Position numbers and translations under genes: made by a program
Shown: positions 1-6,235 of the stretch, piece after piece
Layout of the letters: each line of letters opens with the position of its first letter
How positions within the stretch are numbered: position 1 is the stretch's first letter
The notes under the pieces: model-generated
Told to the model about the DNA's origin: nothing
Seen by the model: only the letters and a program-made list of their open reading frames with translations
The model's database searches: none
Assembly (NCBI GenBank): GCA_050742255.1
Contig: JBOGHU010000036.1
Location: 1 to 8,334, forward strand
Source: JBOGHU01 sp050742255
Lineage (GTDB): Bacteria; Actinomycetota; Acidimicrobiia; Acidimicrobiales; CADCSY01
Reading direction: 5' to 3'
Length of the DNA stretch: 8,334 nucleotides

Positions 1-57
1 TTTTGGGCAACGTGTGTTCGCTGGCGGCATGGTGAGGGGCGTCGCGACGATGTCGCT

Positions 58-1290
58 GTGCGCGATACCGAGCTTTACGGCTACCTGTTGGGTCTCGAGT
101 CCCCCTGGGAGGTGAGACGGGTCGAGCTGTCTGCGGCCGACCAGCGTGTCGACGTGTGGGCTGTGCATCCCAAGGGCACTCGGTTCGCGTGCCCGGAGTG
201 CGAGCGGGAGCTTGCGGTCTACGACCATGCCGACGAGCGAGCCTGGCGCCACCTCGACAGCTGCCAGTTCTTGACGTTCCTGCACGCCCGAGCACCGCGC
301 GTGGAGTGTCCCGAGCATGGCGTCCGCAACGTCGCCCTGCCCTGGGCCGAGCCGCATTCCCGTTTCACCGTGCTCTTCGAGCGTCTGGCCGTCGACGTGC
401 TGGCCGAGTGCGATGTCGGAGGGGCATGCCGGATCCTGCGGGTCAGCTGGGACGAGGGCTGGCGCCTCATGGAGCGCGCCGTGGCGCGAGGGCTGCGACG
501 ACGGCCAGTCTCGGCTCCCGTCCACCTGGGCGTCGACGAGAAGGCGGCCGGGCGGGGACAGGACTACATCACCGTCGTGTCCGACGTCGACGCCGGCACG
601 GTGCGCTTCATCGCCGACGAACCCAAAGAGGCCAGCCTGGACGCCTATTTCGACACGCTGCCGGCCGAGGAGCTAGGTCGCATCGAGGCAGTCGCCATGG
701 ACATGTGGGAGCCCTACGCCAACTCGGTGCGAGCCCACCTCGAAGACGCCGACTCGAAGATCGTCTTCGACCGCTACCACATCATGGCCCACATGGGGAA
801 GGCGGTCGACACCGTGCGCAAGTCCGAACACCGGAGGTTGAAAGCCGACGGCGACAACCTCCTCGCCGGCACCAAGTACCTCTGGCTCTACTCCTCGGAG
901 AACCTCCCCGAGCGCCACGCCGAGCGCTTCGATGCGCTGCGTGCCGTCGAGCTCAAGACCGGGCGGGCGTACGCGATCAAGGAGGACCTGCGCTACCTGT
1001 GGGACTACCTCCGACGGGGCTGGGCCGAGAAGCACTGGAGGCGGTGGTACTTCTGGGCCACACACTCCCGGCTTGCGCCCGTCATCGAGGTGGCCCGCAT
1101 GATCAAGCGACACTACGACGGCGTCATGGCGTTCTTCTCGCACCGCATCACCTCGGCCACCGCCGAGGGCCTCAACAGCCGCATTCAGGCCATCCGCGTC
1201 CAAGCCCGGGGGTATCGCAACCGCGAACACTTCAAGACCGCGATCTACTTCCACCTGGGCGGGCTCGACCTCTACCCGTCGTCGCCCTGA
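58..1290 (+). CDS. ISL3-family DDE transposase
   Basis: This 410-residue protein should catalyse cut-and-paste movement of the element. The N-terminus has the zinc-binding region typical of ISL3: CPEC at 45-48, a Cys at 69, and CPEHG from 84. A helix-turn-helix-like segment follows at about 105-145. The DDE catalytic core is complete, with D160 in LGVDEKA, D215 in AVAMDMWEPY and E370 in ITSATAEGLNSRIQ; FDRYHIMAHM (237-246) is also characteristic. The length is normal for the family and there are no internal stops, so the enzyme looks functional. The GTG at 58 is chosen because the protein then opens MRDTELYGYLLGL, as family members do. The frame stays open to base 1 but offers no other ATG, GTG or TTG start upstream. 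No accessory ORF accompanies it in the visible part of the element. Confidence 0.95.
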   Translation: MRDTELYGYLLGLESPWEVRRVELSAADQRVDVWAVHPKGTRFACPECERELAVYDHADERAWRHLDSCQFLTFLHARAPRVECPEHGVRNVALPWAEPHSRFTVLFERLAVDVLAECDVGGACRILRVSWDEGWRLMERAVARGLRRRPVSAPVHLGVDEKAAGRGQDYITVVSDVDAGTVRFIADEPKEASLDAYFDTLPAEELGRIEAVAMDMWEPYANSVRAHLEDADSKIVFDRYHIMAHMGKAVDTVRKSEHRRLKADGDNLLAGTKYLWLYSSENLPERHAERFDALRAVELKTGRAYAIKEDLRYLWDYLRRGWAEKHWRRWYFWATHSRLAPVIEVARMIKRHYDGVMAFFSHRITSATAEGLNSRIQAIRVQARGYRNREHFKTAIYFHLGGLDLYPSSP

Positions 1291-1293
1291 CCT

Positions 1294-1322
1294 GGGCTAC
1301 CCACGAACTTCCCGGAAGCGCC
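1294..1322 (+). repeat. Putative right terminal inverted repeat of the ISL3 element
   Basis: This segment lies 3 bp after the transposase stop and ends where homology to an ABC ATPase begins. Its reverse complement starts GGCGCTTCCGGGAAGTTCG, matching the general look of ISL3 terminal repeats. The partner repeat is not in the window, so the exact end is inferred from the downstream coding frame and from my memory of the family rather than from a paired match. Confidence 0.6.
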
Positions 1323-1987
1323 TGATCTTCCAGGACCATTACGAGTCGCTGAGCTCACGCATGCGCGTGGTCGACCTGGTCACGGAACCGATACAGATCC
1401 ATGGCGTGCGCTCCCGCGCCGAACAGGTGGCCGAGGCGCGGCGAGCCTTGGGCGACGTTGGACTCCCCCCGGACGTGTACGCCCTCCGGCACCCGGCCGA
1501 GCTGTCGGGTGGGCAGCGCCAACGGGTCGCTCTCGCCCGCGCCCTGGTGTTACACCCCCGCCTCATCATCGCCGACGAACCGACATCGATGCTCGACACC
1601 GCGCTTCGTGGACAGCTGCTGACGACCATGCAGGATCTCCAGCGCCGCCAAGGGATCGCCTTCCTGCTCGTCACCCACGATCTGGCGCTGGCCCGGTACT
1701 TCTGCGACCGGGTAGCGGTGATGTACGAGGGGCGGATCGTGGAGATCGGTCCCACCGAACAGCTCATCCGGGCTCCCCTGCACCCCTACACCCGAGCCCT
1801 CATCACGGCAGTACGGGACCTGCGACCGCCACTCCAGGCCGCCCCGTTGGATCTCGATCCGGGTCAGGGCTGCGCCTATGCCCCGAGGTGCCCGTTCCGT
1901 GCGGCGGAGTGCCTCGAGGCCGAGCCCGTGCTACGGGAGACGAACCCGGGCCATCAGGCGGCCTGCTTCCTCGCCGGCTCAATGTGA
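1323..1987 (+). pseudogene. Oligopeptide/dipeptide ABC transporter ATPase (OppF/DppF type), 5' end lost to the IS insertion
   Basis: This is the C-terminal two-thirds of a peptide-importer ATPase. The frame opens at the Q-loop (LIFQDHYESL, nucleotides 1322-1351), directly against the IS end. Numbered from the ATG at 1361, it has the signature LSGGQRQR (48-55), Walker B LIIADEPTSML (68-78), the H-switch HD (106-107), and the oligopeptide-transporter C-terminal domain containing HPYTRAL. That domain ends with Cys 171, 177, 184 and 202 in a CxxxxxC...C...C pattern, which in some relatives is linked to an iron-sulfur cluster. Walker A and everything before the Q-loop are missing, so it cannot bind ATP normally. 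No stop or frameshift follows. A short product from the ATG at 1361 is possible but would be non-functional as a transporter motor. The permease and binding-protein genes are not in the window; they may lie beyond the IS on the left. The gene converges with the BNR protein gene. Confidence 0.9.
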
Positions 1988-1995
1988 TCGGCGGC

Positions 1996-2010
1996 GGGCC
2001 AGGGGGGCCC
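1996..2010. terminator. Possible small GC hairpin between convergent genes
   Basis: GGGCC (1996-2000) can pair with GGCCC (2006-2010) around a 5-base loop, 9 bp after the stop of the ATPase fragment. No T-run follows. High-GC actinobacteria often lack U-tracts at terminators, so this is only a suggestion. Confidence 0.2.
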
Positions 2011-2068
2011 CAGGCAGCGGAGCTACGGCCCCAGTGCCGGGTGACCGCCAGGGGCGCGCCGCCCACAT

Positions 2069-2087
2069 GCCGGCGCCCGGGGCCGGC
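2069..2087. terminator. Possible bidirectional GC hairpin between convergent genes
   Basis: GCCGGC at 2069-2074 and again at 2082-2087 (the word is its own reverse complement) can form a 6-bp all-GC stem with a 7-base loop. It sits 35 bp beyond the stop of the minus-strand BNR gene and 81 bp beyond the stop of the plus-strand ATPase fragment, a sensible place for shared termination. It has no U-tract in either direction, and such words are frequent in DNA this rich in GC. Confidence 0.3.
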
Positions 2088-2121
2088 CCGGCTCCCGGCT
2101 CCCTCCCTCCGAGGGTCGGGC

Positions 2122-3585
2122 TCAGGGCCCCGGATCGATCGCCATGCGGCGGAGGAAGGTGTCCTGGGTGTCGGTGGCAGCCGTCCCCGCGGCCGTCCCG
2201 GCGGCCGAGTCGCTCCACACCACATAGGCGGCCTCCTCTGACGAGGCCACCCTGGGCGGGTAGGAGTCGCCGACCTCGAACCAGTAGCCGACCTGGCGGT
2301 CGATGCTGTCCTCGTTGATCTGGAGGTCCCGAGCGAAGGTCTCGCCGCCGTCGGTCGAGTAGGTCCACTGGACGTCGTCGGTATCCTCGACCCGTCGCTG
2401 GTAGAAGACCACGTCGATGCGGCCTCCGGGGGCCACCGACAGCCACGGGAGGTAGCTGGACCCGGCGGGGTCCCTGTTGAGCCGGACCGCCTGGTCCCAG
2501 GTCCGCCCACCGTCGGTGGAGCGGCGGAAGTACACGTCGGGGTCGCCGGTGCGGTTGTCGCTGAAGACGGTGTAGAGGGTGCGGCCGTCGGGAGCCACCT
2601 CCAGCTTGGCCGAGTCGTAGGTGAGGCCGACCCGGGGCTGGCGGTCGACGGCGGTGACCGAGAAGCTGGCCCCGTCGTCGACGGAGCGGGCCAGCAGCAC
2701 ATCGGCGATCCCGTCGTTGAAGCGCCGCAGGAACAGGACGTACACCGAGCCGTCGGCTCCGACTGCGGGGCCCGAGGGGCTGAAGCCGGCGGGGTCGTCG
2801 TTCACCACGACCGGCTCCGAGAAGGTCGCCCCTGCGTCCCGCGACTGGGCGAACAGGGCGCGGTCGCAGATGCCCGGCTGGGCCCCCGAGGGTGGGCGGC
2901 AGCCCCAGAACGAGATCAACAGCCGGTCGCTCCCCGATGGCCCAGGGGCGGCGGTCAGCGCCGGACGCAGCCAGCTGTCGGTGGGTGGCCCTCCCGGGAC
3001 GGCCACCGTGGCCGGGGAGAAGCTGCGGCCACCGTCGCCGGAGCGCGCCAACAGCACGCTCTCGCCCTCGGTGGGGCGGCCCTGCTCGTCGACCCGGGCC
3101 GAGGCCAGGACCGTGTAGATCGTCCCCGACGGCCCGACGGCGACGTTGCCGAGGGGGAGGAAGCCACCCGAGTCGAGTCGGCACTGCCGGAACCCTGGTG
3201 GCAGCTCGAAGACTCCGTCCGTCCACTCCCGCCCCCCGTCGAAGGTGACGTGCCAGCCGCAGTGGCCGCCCACCAGGTTGATGTCGGTGACGACCATGTG
3301 GTCGGGGTCGGCGGGACCGACGGCCACCGCCGGCACCTCGTAGCCTCGTGCCGGACGGGGGTCGTCGTTGGCGCGGCAGCCCTGGTTGGTGCAGTCGGAC
3401 GCCGACGGCGGGGTGGTGGCACCCCCGGGTGGGGGCCAAAGCTCCGAGCGGAGGCGGAGCCCGGAGAGGGTCGTCAGCGCCAGACCGGCGACCATCAGGG
3501 CGACCGGCAGGAGCGGCCGCCTCCGCGCCGCGACCCGCCTGCTGTGGCGTCGCCCCTCGAGCTCGGGCCTGACCCCGCCTGGCAC
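2122..3585 (-). CDS. Membrane-anchored Asp-box (BNR/sialidase-fold) repeat protein
   Basis: This 487-residue protein has a basic N-terminus (RRHSRRVAARRR) followed by one hydrophobic segment at about 24-42, so it should be a signal-anchored or secreted protein facing outward. The rest is a probable beta-propeller carrying six Asp-box motifs of the S-x-D-x-G-x-x-F/W type: TFDGGREW 114, SGDGGRSF 182, SRDAGATF 248, SVDDGASF 301, STDGGRTW 356 and STDGGETF 410. Exactly six cysteines (65, 70, 109, 135, 229, 240) lie outside the membrane and could form disulfides. Asp boxes mark the sialidase superfamily fold, but no arginine triad or other catalytic set is evident, so enzyme activity is not claimed. 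A near-tandem 12-bp repeat (2180-2203) encodes AAGTAAGT near the C-terminus. The GTG at 3585 is the first usable start after the in-frame era stop, 21 bp upstream. No good ribosome site is visible, which suggests coupling to era. Confidence 0.8.
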   Translation of the reverse strand: MPGGVRPELEGRRHSRRVAARRRPLLPVALMVAGLALTTLSGLRLRSELWPPPGGATTPPSASDCTNQGCRANDDPRPARGYEVPAVAVGPADPDHMVVTDINLVGGHCGWHVTFDGGREWTDGVFELPPGFRQCRLDSGGFLPLGNVAVGPSGTIYTVLASARVDEQGRPTEGESVLLARSGDGGRSFSPATVAVPGGPPTDSWLRPALTAAPGPSGSDRLLISFWGCRPPSGAQPGICDRALFAQSRDAGATFSEPVVVNDDPAGFSPSGPAVGADGSVYVLFLRRFNDGIADVLLARSVDDGASFSVTAVDRQPRVGLTYDSAKLEVAPDGRTLYTVFSDNRTGDPDVYFRRSTDGGRTWDQAVRLNRDPAGSSYLPWLSVAPGGRIDVVFYQRRVEDTDDVQWTYSTDGGETFARDLQINEDSIDRQVGYWFEVGDSYPPRVASSEEAAYVVWSDSAAGTAAGTAATDTQDTFLRRMAIDPGP

Positions 3586-3606
3586 AGGGTCAGGGTAGAC
3601 CGCCGG

Positions 3607-4443
3607 TCAGTAGCCGAGGCGCTCCAGGGCCTGGGGCCGGCGCTGCCAGTCCCTGTCCACCTTGACCACCAGCTCCAGGTGGGCGCCGGGGGGGAGCTGG
3701 TGGCGGACAGCGGTGCCCGTCGCCTTGAGCACCGAACCGCCCCTGCCGATCACCATGCCCTTCTGGGACTCCCGCTCCACCAGGATCTCGCAGCGGATCC
3801 GGGGCCAGTCCCACTCGGTGACCCGGGTGGCGACCGAGTACGGGAGCTCCTGGCGCAGGACCCCGAGGAGCTGCTCGCGCACCAGCTCGGCCACCCACGC
3901 CTCCTCAGGCGTGTCGCGCACGGTGTCGGTGGGGTAAAGCGGCGGACCCTCGGGCAGGCGATGGACCAGGTGCTCGACCAGCGCCGCCACCCCCTCGCCG
4001 GTCCGGGCCGAGACCGGGAAGTACGCCGAGCGGTCCAGCTCGCCGGCGCGGGCCAGCTGCTCGAGGACCTCGGTGGGCGAGGCGGCATCGACCTTGTTCA
4101 CGACCACCACCGTCTCGGGAGGGAGCTGGGCGGCGACCAGGCGGTCGCCCCGTCCCAGGGGCGCGGTGGCGTCGAGCACCAGGCACACCACGTCGACGCC
4201 GGCGATCGACCCGGAGGCGAGGTCGTTGAGGCGCCGGGCGAGGGGGGAGCGGGACCTGTGGATGCCCGGGGTGTCGACGAAGACTACCTGGGCGTCGGGG
4301 CGGCTGAGCACGCCCCGCACCGCTCCCCGGGTGGTCTGGGCCACCGGGGAGACGATGCTGACCTTGGTGCCGACGATGTGGTTCAACAGCGTTGACTTGC
4401 CCACGTTGGGACGGCCCGCCAGGGTGACCAGACCCGAGCGCAC
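3607..4443 (-). CDS. era: GTPase Era, 30S ribosome assembly factor
   Basis: Era is a GTP-dependent RNA-binding protein that binds the 3' end of 16S rRNA and helps mature the 30S subunit. All GTPase motifs are visible: G1 GRPNVGKST (10-18), the G2 region with TTR (37-39), G3 DTPG (57-60), G4 NKVD (116-119) and G5 SAR (145-147). The C-terminal KH domain has PYSVATRVTEW (201-211) and the loop GMVIGRGGSVLK (229-240) with GRGG. At 278 residues it is slightly shorter than the usual 290-300, and the end KVDRDWQRRPQALERLGY is canonical in style. The GTG start at 4443 places G1 at residue 10, as usual. It lies 8 bp after the stop of the CorC-like gene, so the two are probably co-transcribed, and YbeY in the same operon acts on the same rRNA end. 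Confidence 0.97.
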   Translation of the reverse strand: MRSGLVTLAGRPNVGKSTLLNHIVGTKVSIVSPVAQTTRGAVRGVLSRPDAQVVFVDTPGIHRSRSPLARRLNDLASGSIAGVDVVCLVLDATAPLGRGDRLVAAQLPPETVVVVNKVDAASPTEVLEQLARAGELDRSAYFPVSARTGEGVAALVEHLVHRLPEGPPLYPTDTVRDTPEEAWVAELVREQLLGVLRQELPYSVATRVTEWDWPRIRCEILVERESQKGMVIGRGGSVLKATGTAVRHQLPPGAHLELVVKVDRDWQRRPQALERLGY

Positions 4444-4451
4444 GAGCAGAG

Positions 4452-5741
4452 CTACCGGGGAGCCTGGTCGGTGTCGGGGGCGACGGGCTCGGGGGTCGGG
4501 CTGACCCGGACCCGGCCGATCCGCCGACCCTGGACCCGCTCGGCCCGCAGCCGGTGGCCCCCCACCTCGATGGCCTCCCCCTCGCTCGGAACGTGACCCA
4601 GCAGGTTCAGCACCAGGCCGCCCACGCTGTCCCAGTCCCCCTCGGGGAGGTCCAGGCGGAACAGGTCGTTGAGCTCGTCGACCGGCATGCGGGCGTTGAC
4701 CCGCACGTCGCCGCCCGGCAGCGGCTCGAGCAGGGGGTCCTCCACGTCGAACTCGTCGACGATCTCGCCGACCAGCTCCTCGATCAGGTCCTCCAGGGTG
4801 ACCAGCCCGGCGGTCCCCCCGTACTCGTCCACCACGATGGCCATGTGGAATTGCTCCGCCTGCATCTCCCGCATGAGCTCGGCCACGCGCTTGGTCTCGG
4901 GCACGAAGCGGGCCGGGCGCAGCAACGTGCGGGCGCTCGCCGACGAGCGGCCCTCTCGGGACGCCCGCATCAGGTCCTTGGCGTAGACGATGCCCACTAT
5001 GTCGTCGATGCCTCCGTCGTCGTAGACCGGGACGCGGCTGTAGCCGTTGGCGATGACCGTCTCCATGGCGTGGGGCACGGTGGCACTCCCGTCGAGGGTC
5101 ACCATGTCGGGGCGGGGCACCATCACCTCCCGGGCCACGGTGTCGCCGAAGTCGATGATGGAACGGATCAGGGCCCGCTCCTCCACCTCGATGACGTCAG
5201 ACTCCACGGCCACGTCCGCCATCGCCAGCAGCTCCTCCTCCGAGACCGCCGGGCCCTCCTTGCGGCCCTTGCCGGGGATCAGCAGGTTGGCCAGGCCGAT
5301 GAGGGCACGGGTGACCAGGCGGACAGGAGCCAGCCGGGCCAGGAGGCTGACCGCCGGCGAGACCAGGAGGGCGGCCCGCTCGGTGTGCTGGAGGGCGTAG
5401 GACTTGGGGGCGGCCTCGGCCACCACGAAGATGACGACGACCTCGAAGACCGTCGCCAGGGCGATCCCGAGGGGGCCGAGGTAGGAGACCGCCACCAGGC
5501 CGACCAGGGTGGCGGCGGTGAGGTGGCAGACCAGCACGAGCAGCAGGACGGGGTTCAGGACCTGCTCCCGGCGCTCCAGGAGGCGCTGGAGGCGGGCGGC
5601 CCCCCGCCGCCCCTCCTCGGCGAGGGCCTGGGCCTTGGCACGGGGGAGGTGGGTGAGGCTGGTCTCGGCCATGGCGAGGAAGGCGGCCGAGGCGACCAGC
5701 ACCGCCACGGCGACGACGGCGGCTACCTCGGCGGTGCTCAT
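4452..5741 (-). CDS. CNNM/CBS-domain membrane protein, CorC/HlyC (hemolysin C) family
   Basis: This 429-residue protein belongs to the family implicated in magnesium or other cation efflux, often annotated as hemolysin. The N-terminal CNNM (DUF21) membrane domain covers about 1-165, with hydrophobic segments at about 5-24, 63-86, 92-110 and 123-138. It includes AMAETSLT and the conserved VVAEAAPKSYAL near 106-117. Two CBS domains follow, the first opening TVAREVMVPRPDMVTL (201-216) and the second containing HMAIVVDEYGGTAGLVTLED (299-318). The CorC_HlyC transporter-associated domain is at about 340-413. The frame extends 18 codons further up to a GTG at 5795, but the ATG at 5741 is preferred: it overlaps the ybeY stop as ATGA, and the residues before it are Pro/Ala-rich and unlike the family. 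The actual substrate cannot be told from the sequence. Confidence 0.93.
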   Translation of the reverse strand: MSTAEVAAVVAVAVLVASAAFLAMAETSLTHLPRAKAQALAEEGRRGAARLQRLLERREQVLNPVLLLVLVCHLTAATLVGLVAVSYLGPLGIALATVFEVVVIFVVAEAAPKSYALQHTERAALLVSPAVSLLARLAPVRLVTRALIGLANLLIPGKGRKEGPAVSEEELLAMADVAVESDVIEVEERALIRSIIDFGDTVAREVMVPRPDMVTLDGSATVPHAMETVIANGYSRVPVYDDGGIDDIVGIVYAKDLMRASREGRSSASARTLLRPARFVPETKRVAELMREMQAEQFHMAIVVDEYGGTAGLVTLEDLIEELVGEIVDEFDVEDPLLEPLPGGDVRVNARMPVDELNDLFRLDLPEGDWDSVGGLVLNLLGHVPSEGEAIEVGGHRLRAERVQGRRIGRVRVSPTPEPVAPDTDQAPR

Positions 5742-6235
5742 CGGCCAGGTGGTCGCCGGTGGCAGCGCTCCAGGAGCTGCTGCTGGCGGGACCACATGGC
5801 CGCCTCCTCGTCGGGCCCGGCGTGGTCCCAGCCCAGCACGTGGAGGGTGCCGTGGACCACCAGCAACGCCAGCTCGTCGGCGGTGGCCTGGTGCCGGGCG
5901 GTGGCGTTGCGCTCGGCGACGGCCGGGCAGATGACCACGTCCCCCACCAGCGTGGGCAGCTCAGGGTCGACCGCCGGGCCCCCGGAGGCGGCGCCGGGGG
6001 TCGGCCCGGGCGCGTCGAGGGGGAAGGCCAGCACGTCGGTGGGGCCCTCGCCGTCGAGGTGGCGGTGGTGGAGCTCGGTCATGGCGGCCTCGTCGACGAA
6101 GCGCAGCCCCAGCTCCACGGGGCCGCGGACCCCCTCGGCTCGGAGCACCGCCGCCGCCACACCGGCGAGGCTCGCCCGGTCGAGGGCGACCGCCGTCTGC
6201 TCGTCGACGGAGACCACGTGTTGCCCGCCGCTCAT
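5738..6235 (-). CDS. ybeY: Endoribonuclease YbeY (16S rRNA maturation factor)
   Basis: YbeY is a single-strand endoribonuclease involved in processing the 16S rRNA 3' end and in ribosome quality control. The hallmark HGTLHVLGWDH lies at 128-138, with zinc-binding His128, His132 and His138. The other conserved segment, HRHLDGEGPTDVLAFPLD (57-74), is also present. At 165 residues it is normal in length. A Pro/Gly/Ala-rich stretch (75-93) sits between FPLD and LVGDVVIC, where relatives vary. The ATG at 6235 overlaps the phoH stop as ATGA. A GAGG sequence 7 bp upstream, within the end of phoH, can serve as the ribosome-binding site. Its own stop overlaps the next start in the same way, so phoH, ybeY and the CorC-like gene should be translated in a coupled fashion. 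Confidence 0.96.
   Translation of the reverse strand: MSGGQHVVSVDEQTAVALDRASLAGVAAAVLRAEGVRGPVELGLRFVDEAAMTELHHRHLDGEGPTDVLAFPLDAPGPTPGAASGGPAVDPELPTLVGDVVICPAVAERNATARHQATADELALLVVHGTLHVLGWDHAGPDEEAAMWSRQQQLLERCHRRPPGR

Larger units (their letters stand above)
1..1322 (+). mobile_element. ISL3-family insertion sequence, left terminus cut by the window edge
   Basis: The element consists of one ISL3-type transposase gene and its right end. The 30 or so bases after the transposase stop (about 1294-1322) run CTACCCACGAACTTCCCGG and then AAGCGCC. Read on the other strand this starts GGCGCTTCC, like the GGCTCTTCC-type terminal repeats common in ISL3 elements. The next base, 1323, continues a transporter ATPase reading frame, so the boundary is placed at 1322. 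The left repeat is not fully present. Bases 1-14 (TTTTGGGCAACGTG) weakly resemble the inner part of the right repeat, so the window may begin only a dozen or so bases inside the element. ISL3 elements usually duplicate 8 bp of target; the right copy would be TGATCTTC, but the left copy is outside the window. Confidence 0.8.

Noticed and set aside
156..1325. 389-codon open frame inside the transposase gene, same strand
   Set aside because: It is Arg/Pro/Ala-rich out-of-frame translation of the transposase, which itself has all catalytic motifs.
1361..1987. Stand-alone 208-residue ATPase gene starting at the ATG at 1361
   Set aside because: Homology extends upstream of this ATG to the IS boundary (LIFQDHYESLSSR), and the protein would lack Walker A and the Q-loop. 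It is the tail of a disrupted gene, not a real short gene.
1979..3439. 486-codon open frame on the minus strand overlapping the BNR gene
   Set aside because: It is highly Arg/Pro/Gly-rich with no motifs. The other minus-strand frame encodes six Asp boxes and a signal anchor.
3250..4395. 381-codon open frame on the + strand
   Set aside because: It is antisense to era and to the start of the BNR gene, has composition typical of a shadow, and has no recognisable domain.
5742..5795. 18-codon N-terminal extension of the CorC-like protein
   Set aside because: It is Pro/Ala-rich and lies inside ybeY, while the ATG at 5741 makes the expected ATGA overlap and starts right before the first membrane helix.
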